DNA of 64,000 bases from Eshraghiella sp045129695. Lineage in GTDB: Bacteria; Bacillota; Clostridia; Lachnospirales; Lachnospiraceae. Position numbers and translations under genes: made by a program. The DNA lies in assembly GCA_045129695.1 (NCBI GenBank), contig JBGVJZ010000039.1, positions 45,563 through 109,562 of the forward strand, in the 5' to 3' direction. The notes beneath the pieces are model-generated. The model was given only the letters and a program-made list of their open reading frames with translations. It did no database searches and was not told the origin of the DNA. Shown one piece after another: positions 7,526 to 16,782 of the stretch (position 1 is its first letter; every line of letters starts with the position of its first letter).

Positions 7526-9073
7526 TTAATCCGTAAGCTTATTTTTCTTAATTGTTGATTTAAGCACTTCAAAATCTATAGGTTTAGGTATATGACCGTT
7601 CATGCCGGACCGGATTGCCTCTTCAATATCCTCTGAAAATACATTGGCTGTCATTGCAAGAATCGGTATTCTGTCCGCTCCATCTATTCCGCTGCTTCTG
7701 ATGGCTTTGGCTGCATCATAACCATTCATCTTCGGCATTCTTATATCCATTAATATCATATCAAAAGTATATGGCGGTGACTTTATGAATGTATCCACGG
7801 TCTCCCTGCCATCTCCGCAGACGGTTGTATATGCTCCCTCAATTTCCATAAGCCCTTTAATAATCTCGCCATTTGTTGCATTATCCTCCGCCACAAGAAA
7901 GTTCATTCCTTTTAGTGCACTTGATTCTCTTACACATGATTCCGTTTCCATTCTGTCAACATCATGATTATCCCCGATTTCAAAATTGATCCTGACAATA
8001 AATGATGATCCTTCATTAACCCTGCTTCTTACAAATATCTCACCATCCATCAGTTCCACCAGACTCTTTGTTATTGACATCCCAAGTCCCGTACCGGTTA
8101 TATCCGGAGAAATCCTGTGTTCTTCTCTTACAAACGGTTCAAAAATTCTATTAAGAAATTCCGGCTCCATTCCTATTCCGGTATCCCTTACTTCAAATTG
8201 AAGTTCCGCCTCCTTCGTATTATCACTTTGGCTTATTATCAGTCGTATTTCCCCACTTTCGGGTGTATATTTAACAGCATTTGATAAAATATTCATCAAA
8301 ATCTGGCTTAAACGGTCTTTATCCCCCACAATCCAGTTATTTCTTACATCAATCAGTTCCATTATAAAATTCTGTTTTTTATCTTTTGTCAGCTGTAAGG
8401 TAACTATGTTCACATCTTCCAGAAAACTGCTTAATTCAAACTCCACATTGTTAATTGTTACAACTCTGTTCTCAATTTTGTTCATATCAAGAACATCATT
8501 AATTACACTTAACATATGTCTGCTTGATGCCTGTAATTTGCGAATATCATTACGAATTCGTTCAGGCTTATCCACGTCATGCTCAAGCAATGTTATAAAT
8601 CCCATAATCGCATTCATAGGAGTTCTCAAATCATGACTCACATTGGACAGAAAATCACTTTTTGCCTGATTGGCCTTAACAATCTCCTCATGAGCAGCAT
8701 ATTCACTTTTCTTTATTTTATCTATATCCATATTGACCAAAATTATTTTTGCCGGTACATTATTATCATCCATAGCCTCTACAATTACATGCAGCCTGTT
8801 CCAATGGTATCCCTCGTCGTTTTTTCTTCTGTAATCGAAGCAATAAAAAGAATCTTCATCTTTTAATTGGGATTTTATATAATCCATTGAACACTTATAT
8901 CTGAATTCTTCAACGTCCTCTGAATATACTATCTGTGTCCCATAATAATTAATATAATTCGTAAAGCTGACTATATGACATCCTTCTGATTTATCACATT
9001 CACATATACAGGAATCCTCTATTAAATCAACATGCACCTGTCCCGTAAATAATTTGCTCATTATGTTTTGCAT
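7526..9073 (-). CDS. Hybrid sensor histidine kinase/response regulator
   Basis: The 515-residue protein has no membrane segment. The N-terminal 130 residues look PAS-like (ending in RLHVIVEAMDDNNVPAKIILVNMDI). The HisKA dimerisation domain has SHDLRTPMNAIMGF (catalytic His at about residue 147). The ATPase domain shows NILSNAVKYT, DTGIGM and GTGLGMS. A C-terminal receiver (about 395-510) follows, with VAEDN, the phospho-acceptor in MDIRMPKMNG, AMTAN and PKPI. All catalytic motifs look intact. It lacks an HPt domain, so the receiver must pass phosphate elsewhere or act on the kinase. It lies 16 bases after lrgB in the same direction and may be cotranscribed with lrgAB, but the input is unknown. 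Confidence 0.93.
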   Translation of the reverse strand: MQNIMSKLFTGQVHVDLIEDSCICECDKSEGCHIVSFTNYINYYGTQIVYSEDVEEFRYKCSMDYIKSQLKDEDSFYCFDYRRKNDEGYHWNRLHVIVEAMDDNNVPAKIILVNMDIDKIKKSEYAAHEEIVKANQAKSDFLSNVSHDLRTPMNAIMGFITLLEHDVDKPERIRNDIRKLQASSRHMLSVINDVLDMNKIENRVVTINNVEFELSSFLEDVNIVTLQLTKDKKQNFIMELIDVRNNWIVGDKDRLSQILMNILSNAVKYTPESGEIRLIISQSDNTKEAELQFEVRDTGIGMEPEFLNRIFEPFVREEHRISPDITGTGLGMSITKSLVELMDGEIFVRSRVNEGSSFIVRINFEIGDNHDVDRMETESCVRESSALKGMNFLVAEDNATNGEIIKGLMEIEGAYTTVCGDGRETVDTFIKSPPYTFDMILMDIRMPKMNGYDAAKAIRSSGIDGADRIPILAMTANVFSEDIEEAIRSGMNGHIPKPIDFEVLKSTIKKNKLTD

Positions 9074-9088
9074 AAAATAATTCCACCC

Positions 9089-9781
9089 CTAATATAATTG
9101 TGCAAAAATACCTGCGCCTGCAACTGTAAGTATTCCGGAAATAACAATTGAAAGGCTGCTCATGGCACCTTCTATTTCACCAAGCTCCATGGCCTTTGAT
9201 GTTCCGATTGCATGAGATGCAGTACCAAGACTTATTCCCTTTGCCACAGGTTCGGTAATTTTAAAAATTTTCAATACAAGCTCTGCAAGAACATTACCAA
9301 GAATTCCCGTTATAACAATAACTGCTACTGTAATTGATACATATCCTCCAAGCTCCTCTGAAACTCCCATTCCAATTGCTGTTGTAATGGATTTTGGAAG
9401 TAACGTGACATATCCTTCATGACTCATTCTAAAAATCACTGCCAACAGAAGAATAGTACCAAGACTGGCAAGTACTCCCGAACCGATTCCCAATAATATT
9501 GCAAGGATATTCTTTTTAAGCACCTGTATCTGCTCATACAATGGTATTGCCAGACTGACTGTAGCCGGAGTAAGCAGATAACTGATATATGAGGCGCCCT
9601 TTGCATATGTCTCATATTTAATCCCAAACAGACATAAAACTCCAATAGTCAGGGCAACCGATATAAGCAAAGGATTGAATATCGCCAGCTTAAACTTCTT
9701 CTTCAGAAGAGTTCCAATCCAATAAGCCATCAGACTTATCATTGCACCAAAATAAACTGAATTCTGTATATACTCTCTCAT
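9089..9781 (-). CDS. lrgB: LrgB family membrane protein
   Basis: The 230-residue hydrophobic protein has about six membrane segments and the LrgB signature TAIGMGVSEELGG, followed by LGTASHAIGTSKAMELGEIEGAMSS near the C-terminus. LrgB works with LrgA at the inner membrane. The pair has been linked to control of murein hydrolase release and, in some organisms, to transport of pyruvate or glycolate. The ATG at 9781 is used because it overlaps the lrgA stop (ATGA), the coupled arrangement usual for this pair; an upstream in-frame extension would lie inside lrgA. Confidence 0.93.
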   Translation of the reverse strand: MREYIQNSVYFGAMISLMAYWIGTLLKKKFKLAIFNPLLISVALTIGVLCLFGIKYETYAKGASYISYLLTPATVSLAIPLYEQIQVLKKNILAILLGIGSGVLASLGTILLLAVIFRMSHEGYVTLLPKSITTAIGMGVSEELGGYVSITVAVIVITGILGNVLAELVLKIFKITEPVAKGISLGTASHAIGTSKAMELGEIEGAMSSLSIVISGILTVAGAGIFAQLY

Positions 9782-10143
9782 TCTGCTGACCTCTTTTTTC
9801 TCTTTAATTGTATAATCGCCTGAGTCACTTTTCCGGAAACTGCCATAACCACAATTGTACTTATTACCGTTATGCATATATATGGTATCCAGTCTGCTTT
9901 AATCAGGTTCCATGATTCCATTATCGCAACTGCCGGAGATATAAACATAACCGGCATTATTTCCACAAGGAAGTGTCCCGCTTCTTTAACTGAATCAAGT
10001 GGAATCATCCCGGTCATAAGACATATAAACATTATGACTATTCCATATATACTTGCCGGTATCGGCAGAGGAATAAAATAATTTAAAAGTTCCCCAACTG
10101 CTGAAACAAACAGAATTATACCAAATTGTTTTAATATTTTCAT
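9778..10143 (-). CDS. lrgA: CidA/LrgA family holin-like protein
   Basis: The 121-residue protein has four membrane helices and the CidA/LrgA pattern: LLNYFIPLPIPASIYGIVIMF near the start, PLDSVKEAGHFLVEIMPVMFISPAVAIM in the middle and a basic C-terminus (KRKKRSAE). It is the partner of LrgB, with which it overlaps by four bases. Staphylococcal LrgA resembles phage holins. No LytSR-type regulator is adjacent; the nearest two-component protein is the hybrid kinase downstream, which is not LytS-like. Confidence 0.93.
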   Translation of the reverse strand: MKILKQFGIILFVSAVGELLNYFIPLPIPASIYGIVIMFICLMTGMIPLDSVKEAGHFLVEIMPVMFISPAVAIMESWNLIKADWIPYICITVISTIVVMAVSGKVTQAIIQLKRKKRSAE

Positions 10144-10200
10144 AATTGCCTCCGTAATTTCAAATTACCACCATTATACTATCACAACACAAAAAGAAAA

Positions 10201-10223
10201 GACAGATATTTTTCATACCTGTC
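10201..10223 (-). terminator. Intrinsic terminator after the anchored protein gene
   Basis: On the minus strand a GACAGGTAT/ATATCTGTC stem is followed by TTTTCTTTTTG. It lies about 50 bases beyond the stop at 10275 and upstream of lrgA. Confidence 0.75.
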
Positions 10224-10274
10224 CTGTCTAATTTGACCAAATCCTGTCGAACACTGTCAAATATACTGCAATTA

Positions 10275-11357
10275 TTATCCCCATCTGCCATAAAGTAACT
10301 CAAGAACATTATTCACTCTGACTTTATTAACAACATCGCGACACTTATTATCCTCCACAGCAGTATATGCCGTTGATGCAGATTCAAACAGAAAATACAT
10401 GTTATCCCCATTCAGGCATATCTCCTCTGCCATAGGCGGAAGTGTAAGCACTTTATGTTCCTGAAGCTGCAAAGACGCATCATCGGATTTCTCCATCTTA
10501 TAAAAATAAAGCTTTGAATCATTATTTCTGCCATAGGATGTAGTAACTGCCAGATAAGTATCTCCCAGATTCCCGACAAAAGCTGCACCATTTGCCTGTG
10601 CAGGAATCTCAATGATTCTGTTGGAGCTGAGACAACGCACCCCTCGCTCATATGAAATACAGTACTCACTAAGTACGCCCTTCTGTTCTGTATCAGAATT
10701 AAACGTTCCAACCCATAACGAGCCGTTAAAATACGTTATAAAAGAAGCTGTATAATCACATACAAATTCATAAACCGGAGCTGCCAGACTGCAGCCTGCA
10801 TCTTCGTCCTCTATATGCTTCACAAAATCCCTATATGAATAAGCAGCTATTTTACAGTTGCCACCCTTGGCAACCCAGATATATTCTCCGTCAAAGGTAA
10901 TTCCCCCAACATGACTTTTATCATCAAAAACAAGTGTTGAAATATGCTCCTTAGTCTCTTTGGACAGAACATAAGCAACTGAATTATGCCTGTTGTGTCC
11001 CTCCTCTGATATTATCTTTTCCTGATTGGCATACACATGTGAATTAGCCTCTAAATCCTCTTTATAATTCTCCACATTGCAATATGCTGTAATCAAAATA
11101 TAGTCATTGGCAACACAAATACCCTGGGGAGTCATGCAATTACATATATCCCCAAGTACATCTGTAGCTGCTATATCCGGAATGTCAAATTCATCACTTT
11201 CAACAGTTGTATCGAGAATACGTTTCATTCCCCTGTCAGAAGAACTTTTATCCCCCTGTATACCGGAATAAAACAGAACAGAAGCCACCACAACCAAAAA
11301 GAATATTCCGACAGCTGATAAAAATGCTGCAATTTTAATTTTGTTAATTTGATGCAT
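10275..11357 (-). CDS. Membrane-anchored extracellular protein of unknown function
   Basis: The product has about 360 residues, with one N-terminal hydrophobic segment (IAAFLSAVGIFFLVVVASVLF) that is probably a signal anchor. The rest is a soluble domain rich in short beta-strand-like blocks, for example GGITFDGEYIWVAKGGNCKIAAYSY, TYFNGSLWVGTF and GDTYLAVTTSYG. The recurring G-x-x-W-V/L pattern suggests a beta-propeller, but this is inference. The start is uncertain: ATG at 11378 has no site upstream, whereas AGGAGG just inside it lies 12 bases before ATG 11357. It appears monocistronic, with its own terminator. Confidence 0.65.
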   Translation of the reverse strand: MHQINKIKIAAFLSAVGIFFLVVVASVLFYSGIQGDKSSSDRGMKRILDTTVESDEFDIPDIAATDVLGDICNCMTPQGICVANDYILITAYCNVENYKEDLEANSHVYANQEKIISEEGHNRHNSVAYVLSKETKEHISTLVFDDKSHVGGITFDGEYIWVAKGGNCKIAAYSYRDFVKHIEDEDAGCSLAAPVYEFVCDYTASFITYFNGSLWVGTFNSDTEQKGVLSEYCISYERGVRCLSSNRIIEIPAQANGAAFVGNLGDTYLAVTTSYGRNNDSKLYFYKMEKSDDASLQLQEHKVLTLPPMAEEICLNGDNMYFLFESASTAYTAVEDNKCRDVVNKVRVNNVLELLYGRWG

Positions 11358-11520
11358 ATTCTTACAATACCTCCTCATAGTATGTAAAAATATTCATTTT
11401 CTTTTTCATTCTCCTTCGTATACATACCAACAATATACTCTATTATTATATCAGAAAAAGTATTCCTTCACAACGGAAATTAATGGACAAACTATTAACA
11501 AAACGTAAATTTTTAAAAAA

Positions 11521-11545
11521 TCCCTACCATATTGTATGATAGGGA
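11521..11545 (-). terminator. Intrinsic terminator after glgB
   Basis: On the minus strand TCCCTATCATACAATATGGTAGGGA minus its tip forms a stem with one mismatch and is followed by TTTTTT. It lies seven bases beyond the glgB stop. Confidence 0.85.
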
Positions 11546-11551
11546 CTTTTA

Positions 11552-13474
11552 TTATTCTGTTTCCTGTACTTCTTCTTTCTTCGGTGCTTCAAGCTTCTTC
11601 ACTAATTTGTAATAGGTCACGCCAAGTGGAGGAAGTGTAAGCTTAAGTGAATAATTCAAATCATTCTTAGGCTCGTCAACTGCCTTAAGCTCTCCATAAT
11701 TACCGATTCCGCAGCCGCCAAAATCCAGACTTTCAGAGTTGAATACTTCTTCATAAATTCCATACTCAGGTACACCAATCGCATAATTCTCACGCATAAC
11801 AGGCTGGAAATTGCATACGCAGATTATTTCATCACCATTATATGCAATTCTTCTGAATGCAATTACGCTATTGGCACTGTCATCAAGTGCAACCCATTTG
11901 AAGCCTTCCCAGTCATAGTCATTCTCATGCATAGCCGGGGTCTCCTTATAAAATCTGTTAACTGCTTTGAAGAATTTATTAAGCTTATAGTTATATTCCC
12001 GATGATATAACAGATTCCACTCTAACTGTGTGTTGGCATTCCATTCATTGGCCTGTCCGATTTCCGAGCCCATAAACATGAGTTTCTTACCCGGATGAGC
12101 CATTGTATATGAGACAAAGTTTCTGACACCTGAAAACTTATTCCACTCATCACCCGGCATCTTATTGAGCAGTGAACACTTACCATATACAACTTCATCA
12201 TGGGAGATAGGTAAAATAAAGTTCTCAGAAAAAGCATACATCAGACTGAATGTAAGCTGATTCTGATGATAATTCCTCCAAATCGGATCTCTGGATATGT
12301 ATGAAAGCATATCATTCATCCAGCCCATGTTCCACTTATAGTCAAATCCAAGTGCAAGTGCATTCTCAGACTCACCTGTTACCTGTGGCCACGCTGTACT
12401 CTCCTCTGCAATCATAATTGCTTCAGGACAATTCTCATGAACAAGTCTGTTAAGTTTTCTTAAAAATTCTACGGCAACAAGATTTTCTCTTCCACCATAT
12501 TCATTAGCAACCCACTCGCCGTCTTTTCTGTTGTAGTCAAGATAAAGCATTGAAGCTACCGCATCAACACGAATACCATCGAAATGATATTCCCTAAGCC
12601 AGAACATTGCCGAAGAAATCAGGAAGCTTGCAACCTCATACCTTCCATAATTGAAAATATAGGTTCCCCATTCCTTATGCTCTCCAAGTCTCCAGTCCTC
12701 GTATTCATAACATCCGGTACCATCAAAACGTGCAAGTCCATGTGCATCCTTAGGGAAATGTGCAGGAACCCAGTCAAGAATAACGCCTATTCCGTTCTTG
12801 TGGCATTCATTAACCAAATATCTCAAATCATCAGGCGTTCCATACCTTGAAGTAGCCGCATAATATCCGGTTACCTGATAACCCCAGCTTCCATCATAAG
12901 GGAACTCTGTAAGCGGCATAAACTCAATATGTGTATATCCCATGTCAGAAACATATTTAACTAATTCATCTGCAAGTTCTCTGTAATTATAAAAGCTGCC
13001 ATCATCATGTTTACGCCATGATCCGGCGTTAATCTCATAAATATTCATTGGCAGGTTACGATGATTATGCTGCTTCTTATAATCAACCCATTCATTATCA
13101 CTCCACTGATATTCACTCATATCATACACTTTTGATGCGTTATTAGGTCTTACCTCGCAATTAAAAGCATAAGGGTCTGTCTTCATAAACTTCTCATTCC
13201 AGCTTGATTCAACACAATACTTATAGCACGATCCCTGTACCACATTTTCAATACGAAGTTCCCATACACCCGAGTCACTGATCCGGTTCATGTAATTTGC
13301 ATTGCAGTCCCAATTATTAAAATCACCTACAACCGCAACAGATGCCGCCTGTGGAGCCCACACTCGGAACACAACTCCATCACCATCAAAATGTGACCCG
13401 AAATATTTATATGCTTCTGTGGATGTTCCGCTAAGGAAATCACTAAGCATCTTCTCTGACATTTTGTTGTCCAT
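11552..13474 (-). CDS. glgB: 1,4-alpha-glucan branching enzyme GlgB
   Basis: The 640-residue GH13 enzyme moves alpha-1,4 glucan segments to alpha-1,6 branch points in glycogen. It has an N-terminal CBM48-like domain (GVVFRVWAPQAASVAVVGDFNNW, about 30-55) and then the catalytic barrel: WVPAHFPKDAHGLARFDGT, the nucleophile block FDGIRVDAVASMLYLDY, acid/base MIAEES and ISHDEVVYGK. A C-terminal all-beta domain ends in a Lys/Glu-rich tail. The ATG at 13474 has GGGAGG eight bases upstream. The gene stands alone: none of glgA, glgC, glgD or glgP is in the window. Confidence 0.96.
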   Translation of the reverse strand: MDNKMSEKMLSDFLSGTSTEAYKYFGSHFDGDGVVFRVWAPQAASVAVVGDFNNWDCNANYMNRISDSGVWELRIENVVQGSCYKYCVESSWNEKFMKTDPYAFNCEVRPNNASKVYDMSEYQWSDNEWVDYKKQHNHRNLPMNIYEINAGSWRKHDDGSFYNYRELADELVKYVSDMGYTHIEFMPLTEFPYDGSWGYQVTGYYAATSRYGTPDDLRYLVNECHKNGIGVILDWVPAHFPKDAHGLARFDGTGCYEYEDWRLGEHKEWGTYIFNYGRYEVASFLISSAMFWLREYHFDGIRVDAVASMLYLDYNRKDGEWVANEYGGRENLVAVEFLRKLNRLVHENCPEAIMIAEESTAWPQVTGESENALALGFDYKWNMGWMNDMLSYISRDPIWRNYHQNQLTFSLMYAFSENFILPISHDEVVYGKCSLLNKMPGDEWNKFSGVRNFVSYTMAHPGKKLMFMGSEIGQANEWNANTQLEWNLLYHREYNYKLNKFFKAVNRFYKETPAMHENDYDWEGFKWVALDDSANSVIAFRRIAYNGDEIICVCNFQPVMRENYAIGVPEYGIYEEVFNSESLDFGGCGIGNYGELKAVDEPKNDLNYSLKLTLPPLGVTYYKLVKKLEAPKKEEVQETE

Positions 13475-13510
13475 AATAACCTCCCGTAAAACATAATTAA
13501 TCATACTTTG

Positions 13511-13540
13511 ATTATACGCCATATCCCCCTATAGATTCAA
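13511..13540 (-). promoter_or_regulatory. Candidate sigma-A promoter for glgB
   Basis: On the minus strand TTGAAT (13540-13535) and a perfect TATAAT (13516-13511) are 18 bases apart. The -10 lies about 37 bases upstream of the glgB ATG, leaving a short leader that contains the ribosome-binding site. Confidence 0.65.
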
Positions 13541-13629
13541 CCAACAATTTAAAAGTATTGCATTTTTTCAATGTATTAACCATCCTCATTAGGTTCATTG
13601 GCAGTGTCAAGTTGACTAATACATCTCTT

Positions 13630-14730
13630 TTATTCAAGTCCATTAATAAAATCCTTTATAATTCTCCCACATTCTTCAGGCTTTTGCTCATATATCATAT
13701 GGTCTCCGCCAAGACAGACAACTTCGCAATTACCCATTTTATCTGCATATGGATAAATCGTATTCTGTCTGGCTTCCTCATAGTTTGCAAGAATTTCTTT
13801 CACCGTTTCATCATCAAATTCAACGCGTTTTAATTCCATATCAAGATCGTTAATTTCAATTTGACGATTTATCCATTTATTGTATTCAATGATATCCTCT
13901 TTGGTCTCCAGTCCCCAGCTTGCACAAATATACAGTTTAGGAATATCGTTAGTTATAATTCCATTAAATGCATCCTGAGCATTTTGAGCCAAAAATGAAT
14001 TTTCTGAAACTGTAGCAATAGAGTCAAGGGTCATAAGCGTAAGCGCATCTCCTAAATATTGCTCTTCTTCGGAATAATTATCAGGATAATGAAATAAATA
14101 GTCACGCAAAACATATCTGTCAAAACCTGCTTTTGCAAGAAAAGAAAGAAATCTGTCACCCATGCCGACTTCAGAGACTGTCTCTTCCTCAAAGGCTGTT
14201 GCAGATAACTGTGAACCATCCACAAATACCACCGCCTCTATTTCTTCCGGATAATTGCTTGCCCAATAGTTAGCATATGCGCCGCCTATTGAATGGGGCA
14301 TCAAAATATATGGCGCTTCAATTCCGGCATTTTTAAGTGCTTTTCGGTAATCCTCCACTATATATTCCAGAGTCATATCATTATCAGTATCACCGCTAAA
14401 ACCGTAGCCTGCCCGGTCAACAAACACAACCAAATTATCCTCTTCAAGGCTGGCGGTCATCTGTCTTGCTGCAACCGGAAAATCTCCCATTCCAAGCCCT
14501 GCAAGTCCAACAATTGTATGCTCACCGTTTTCATTGCCAAATATAGCAACATTAATGGAATACTCCCCTACCGAAACGGGATTGTAATAGCCTTTTTCTT
14601 TGAGAAGTTCAATCTCTTTCTGACTTTTAATTTTGTTAATAATAAATGTTACTAAGGTAAATATTAGTATAATTGAAATTAATACCAGTAACACTATTCC
14701 TATTATTTTGACTATTTTTTTAATTTTCAT
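13630..14730 (-). CDS. Membrane-anchored alpha/beta hydrolase
   Basis: The product has about 366 residues, with an N-terminal signal anchor (KIIGIVLLVLISIILIFTLVTFI) and then an alpha/beta-hydrolase domain. Visible elements are the oxyanion-side block VFVDRAGYGFSGDTDND, the nucleophile elbow MPHSIGGAYANYWA (Ser at about residue 148, with Pro in place of the common first Gly), FVDGSQ and a C-terminal catalytic-His block GGDHMIYEQKPEE. The enzyme probably acts on an ester or amide outside the membrane; the substrate is unknown. Start 14730 is preferred because AGAGGTG lies just upstream and it opens directly into the basic head of the anchor. There is no obvious operon partner. Confidence 0.85.
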   Translation of the reverse strand: MKIKKIVKIIGIVLLVLISIILIFTLVTFIINKIKSQKEIELLKEKGYYNPVSVGEYSINVAIFGNENGEHTIVGLAGLGMGDFPVAARQMTASLEEDNLVVFVDRAGYGFSGDTDNDMTLEYIVEDYRKALKNAGIEAPYILMPHSIGGAYANYWASNYPEEIEAVVFVDGSQLSATAFEEETVSEVGMGDRFLSFLAKAGFDRYVLRDYLFHYPDNYSEEEQYLGDALTLMTLDSIATVSENSFLAQNAQDAFNGIITNDIPKLYICASWGLETKEDIIEYNKWINRQIEINDLDMELKRVEFDDETVKEILANYEEARQNTIYPYADKMGNCEVVCLGGDHMIYEQKPEECGRIIKDFINGLE

Positions 14731-14848
14731 ATGCACCTCTATGTATAACATCTTATTTTACGATTCATCCCCTACTTACTTAATTTGCTACTATAAAGCA
14801 GTGTTTTAATCATGGTCAGTAAGTTCTTATAAGTAGTAAAAAATCTCT

Positions 14849-15979
14849 TTACGTTGCCTGCTCTGCTGCACGCTTCCAATAGTCGGATATCATCTGAATT
14901 ATGCCCAAAGCCTGCTCCTTATAATTATCACCTATTGGTTCAAAATCAGAGAAAGTATGCCCAGTCTCATTATCTGAAATCACATCCTTATCATATCCTC
15001 CTGCAACGCCTATCATAAACCCGCGCTCTTGTAACTTAGGTGCAGTAGAAGTATACTTAAATATATAATACAGATGCTCATCATGAATTAGTGTATCTAC
15101 TATTTCTAACGTATCCAGAGTTTCTCCACATTCACTTGGATGACAAAGCCAATTTCGCATCTCTGCGTAAGCAATCTTTTCCTGTGTAATGTGACTTCCT
15201 TTAAACAAATCCATTCTTCCAATTGAACCAAGGATTCTTATAAGCCTGCTTGCATCAAATTCTACTAATCTGTCTATACTTTCAAGTAATACCGGCATAT
15301 CGTTAAGAGCCATTGCTTTAACCAAGAATAATTCGCTTTCTAAGTCTAATTGAAGCTCTGATAGCTTTCTTAAATAAACTGAAATATCATCATTGTTAAG
15401 ACGTGCAGCCATATCTAATGTAACTGAAAGAGCTGATATTATCTCATCCCCATCGCATCCATTCTCTGAAACATACTTATATAAAAGCTCTAGTCGTTTC
15501 TGTACACCACTAATAATACGCTGTTTTTCCTCTGGTTGTGCAAAAGACATCTCCGGATCATAATTAAGAATAATTAGTCCTACACAATCGCCTATACCAT
15601 TAAAGCAAGATGAGAAAACTTCCACCAAAGTATGATATATGTACTCAAGCTTTGCTCCAAATAGTGGCAAACTCTCAAGATTAGTTACATATGGAAGTTC
15701 CACACATGTAAACTCAAAAAGCATACAAAATATCATAGTCTTAATCTTTTCATCGCTCTTGTATAAACTCTCAATAGCAAATGGTACATGATCCATGCAA
15801 AGCTCGCTATAACTTTCTGAGAGTTCGTCAATAAAGCTATCAATATTGTCAGTGTCAACCTGCCAATTATTAACCGCTTCATCCATAGATGCCTGATTGT
15901 CATTGTTTAGAATAATACCCTTTAACACCTGATAATCAGACTGTCCGGCTTTAATACTTTCCTTTTTATTAGATAACAT
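14849..15979 (-). CDS. Hypothetical protein, all-helical, acidic
   Basis: I do not recognise this 376-residue protein. It has no signal sequence or membrane segment and is rich in Leu, Glu, Asp and Ser, consistent with an alpha-helical repeat-like fold. The C-terminal third contains WLCHPSECGETLDTLEIVDTLIHDEHLYYIF and ends SDYWKRAAEQAT. GGAGG lies nine bases upstream of the ATG, so it is likely translated. It follows the 16077-16113 terminator and is followed by the hydrolase gene in the same direction about 100 bases on, so it is probably expressed independently of the ABC operon. Confidence 0.6.
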   Translation of the reverse strand: MLSNKKESIKAGQSDYQVLKGIILNNDNQASMDEAVNNWQVDTDNIDSFIDELSESYSELCMDHVPFAIESLYKSDEKIKTMIFCMLFEFTCVELPYVTNLESLPLFGAKLEYIYHTLVEVFSSCFNGIGDCVGLIILNYDPEMSFAQPEEKQRIISGVQKRLELLYKYVSENGCDGDEIISALSVTLDMAARLNNDDISVYLRKLSELQLDLESELFLVKAMALNDMPVLLESIDRLVEFDASRLIRILGSIGRMDLFKGSHITQEKIAYAEMRNWLCHPSECGETLDTLEIVDTLIHDEHLYYIFKYTSTAPKLQERGFMIGVAGGYDKDVISDNETGHTFSDFEPIGDNYKEQALGIIQMISDYWKRAAEQAT

Positions 15980-16076
15980 AATATTTTGTCCTCCGAAAAT
16001 TTCTTCACTTCTTCCAAATCTTCAAATTTTTGGAAAATGATTTTTACATAATAACTCACAAACTTTTAAAACAAAA

Positions 16077-16113
16077 GAAATAGCATCCCAACCGCCAAAG
16101 TGGATGCTATTTC
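16077..16113 (-). terminator. Terminator of the ABC exporter operon
   Basis: A perfect 12-bp stem (GAAATAGCATCC/GGATGCTATTTC) with a 13-base loop is followed on the minus strand by TTTTGTTTT. It lies about 50 bases beyond the acetyltransferase stop and closes the operon that starts near 21720. Confidence 0.85.
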
Positions 16114-16161
16114 AAAAGCGTAATCACTGATGGCAATCGGATGTCACATCCAATAACCTTT

Positions 16162-16782
16162 CTAATTCAATCTATCCTCATCAGTGATTTCTCTTAAAAC
16201 CCTGCATGGATTTCCTGCTGCAATCACATTAGCCGGAATGTCTTTTGTTACCACGCTCCCTGCACCAATTATACTGTTATCTCCAATATGCACTCCTGCG
16301 ATAATGGTTGCGTTAGCACCAATCCAGACTTTTTTACCTATAAAGATAGGCTTGGAAGTGTCGTATTCAGCCCTTTCATCCGGGTGAATGGCATGTCCTG
16401 CACAGGAAATACACACTCCCGGTGCTATAAAAGTATGATCTCCAATATACACTGGAGAGGTATCCAAAATCGAGCAGTTATAGTTCAAAAGTGCAAAGCC
16501 CTCGAAATGAATATTAAAACCATAGTCGCAATGAAATGGTGACTCTATGGCAACCTTCAGATTCTCGTCTTGAAACAGCTCTTTTAGAAGACTTGTTCTT
16601 CGCTCTTCTTCATCCGGTGATGAGATATTAAACTCATGTACCAGCTTTTTGGCTCTCATCTGGATGTCCTTAGTATATTCGTTATATTTTGCAACATATC
16701 CAACATCACTACGAATATATTTTAAGCTGTCCGGCAAAATTGCCCTGGTATTCTGCGTACTATTTAGAATGCTGTTTTTCAT
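16162..16782 (-). CDS. Hexapeptide-repeat O-acetyltransferase, maltose/galactoside type
   Basis: The 206-residue protein has an N-terminal helical Mac region (residues 20-75, EYTKDIQMRAKKLVHEFN and LLKELFQDE) and then a left-handed beta-helix of hexapeptide repeats, including GDHTFIAPGVCI, catalytic His in CAGHAIHPDERAEYD, IFIGKKVWIGANATIIAGV, IGDNSIIGAGSVVTKDIPANVIAAGNPCRVLR. Such enzymes transfer acetyl from acetyl-CoA to a sugar hydroxyl. Its start overlaps the kinase-fold gene by 23 bases, with AGGAG ten bases before the ATG. It is the last gene of the ABC exporter operon. The real acceptor is unknown. Confidence 0.9.
   Translation of the reverse strand: MKNSILNSTQNTRAILPDSLKYIRSDVGYVAKYNEYTKDIQMRAKKLVHEFNISSPDEEERRTSLLKELFQDENLKVAIESPFHCDYGFNIHFEGFALLNYNCSILDTSPVYIGDHTFIAPGVCISCAGHAIHPDERAEYDTSKPIFIGKKVWIGANATIIAGVHIGDNSIIGAGSVVTKDIPANVIAAGNPCRVLREITDEDRLN

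Noticed and set aside
13571..13623. Inverted repeat ATGTATTA/TAATACAT downstream of the hydrolase gene
   Set aside because: The arms are short, the loop is long (over 30 bases) and no T-tract follows at the right distance, so it is not supported as a terminator.
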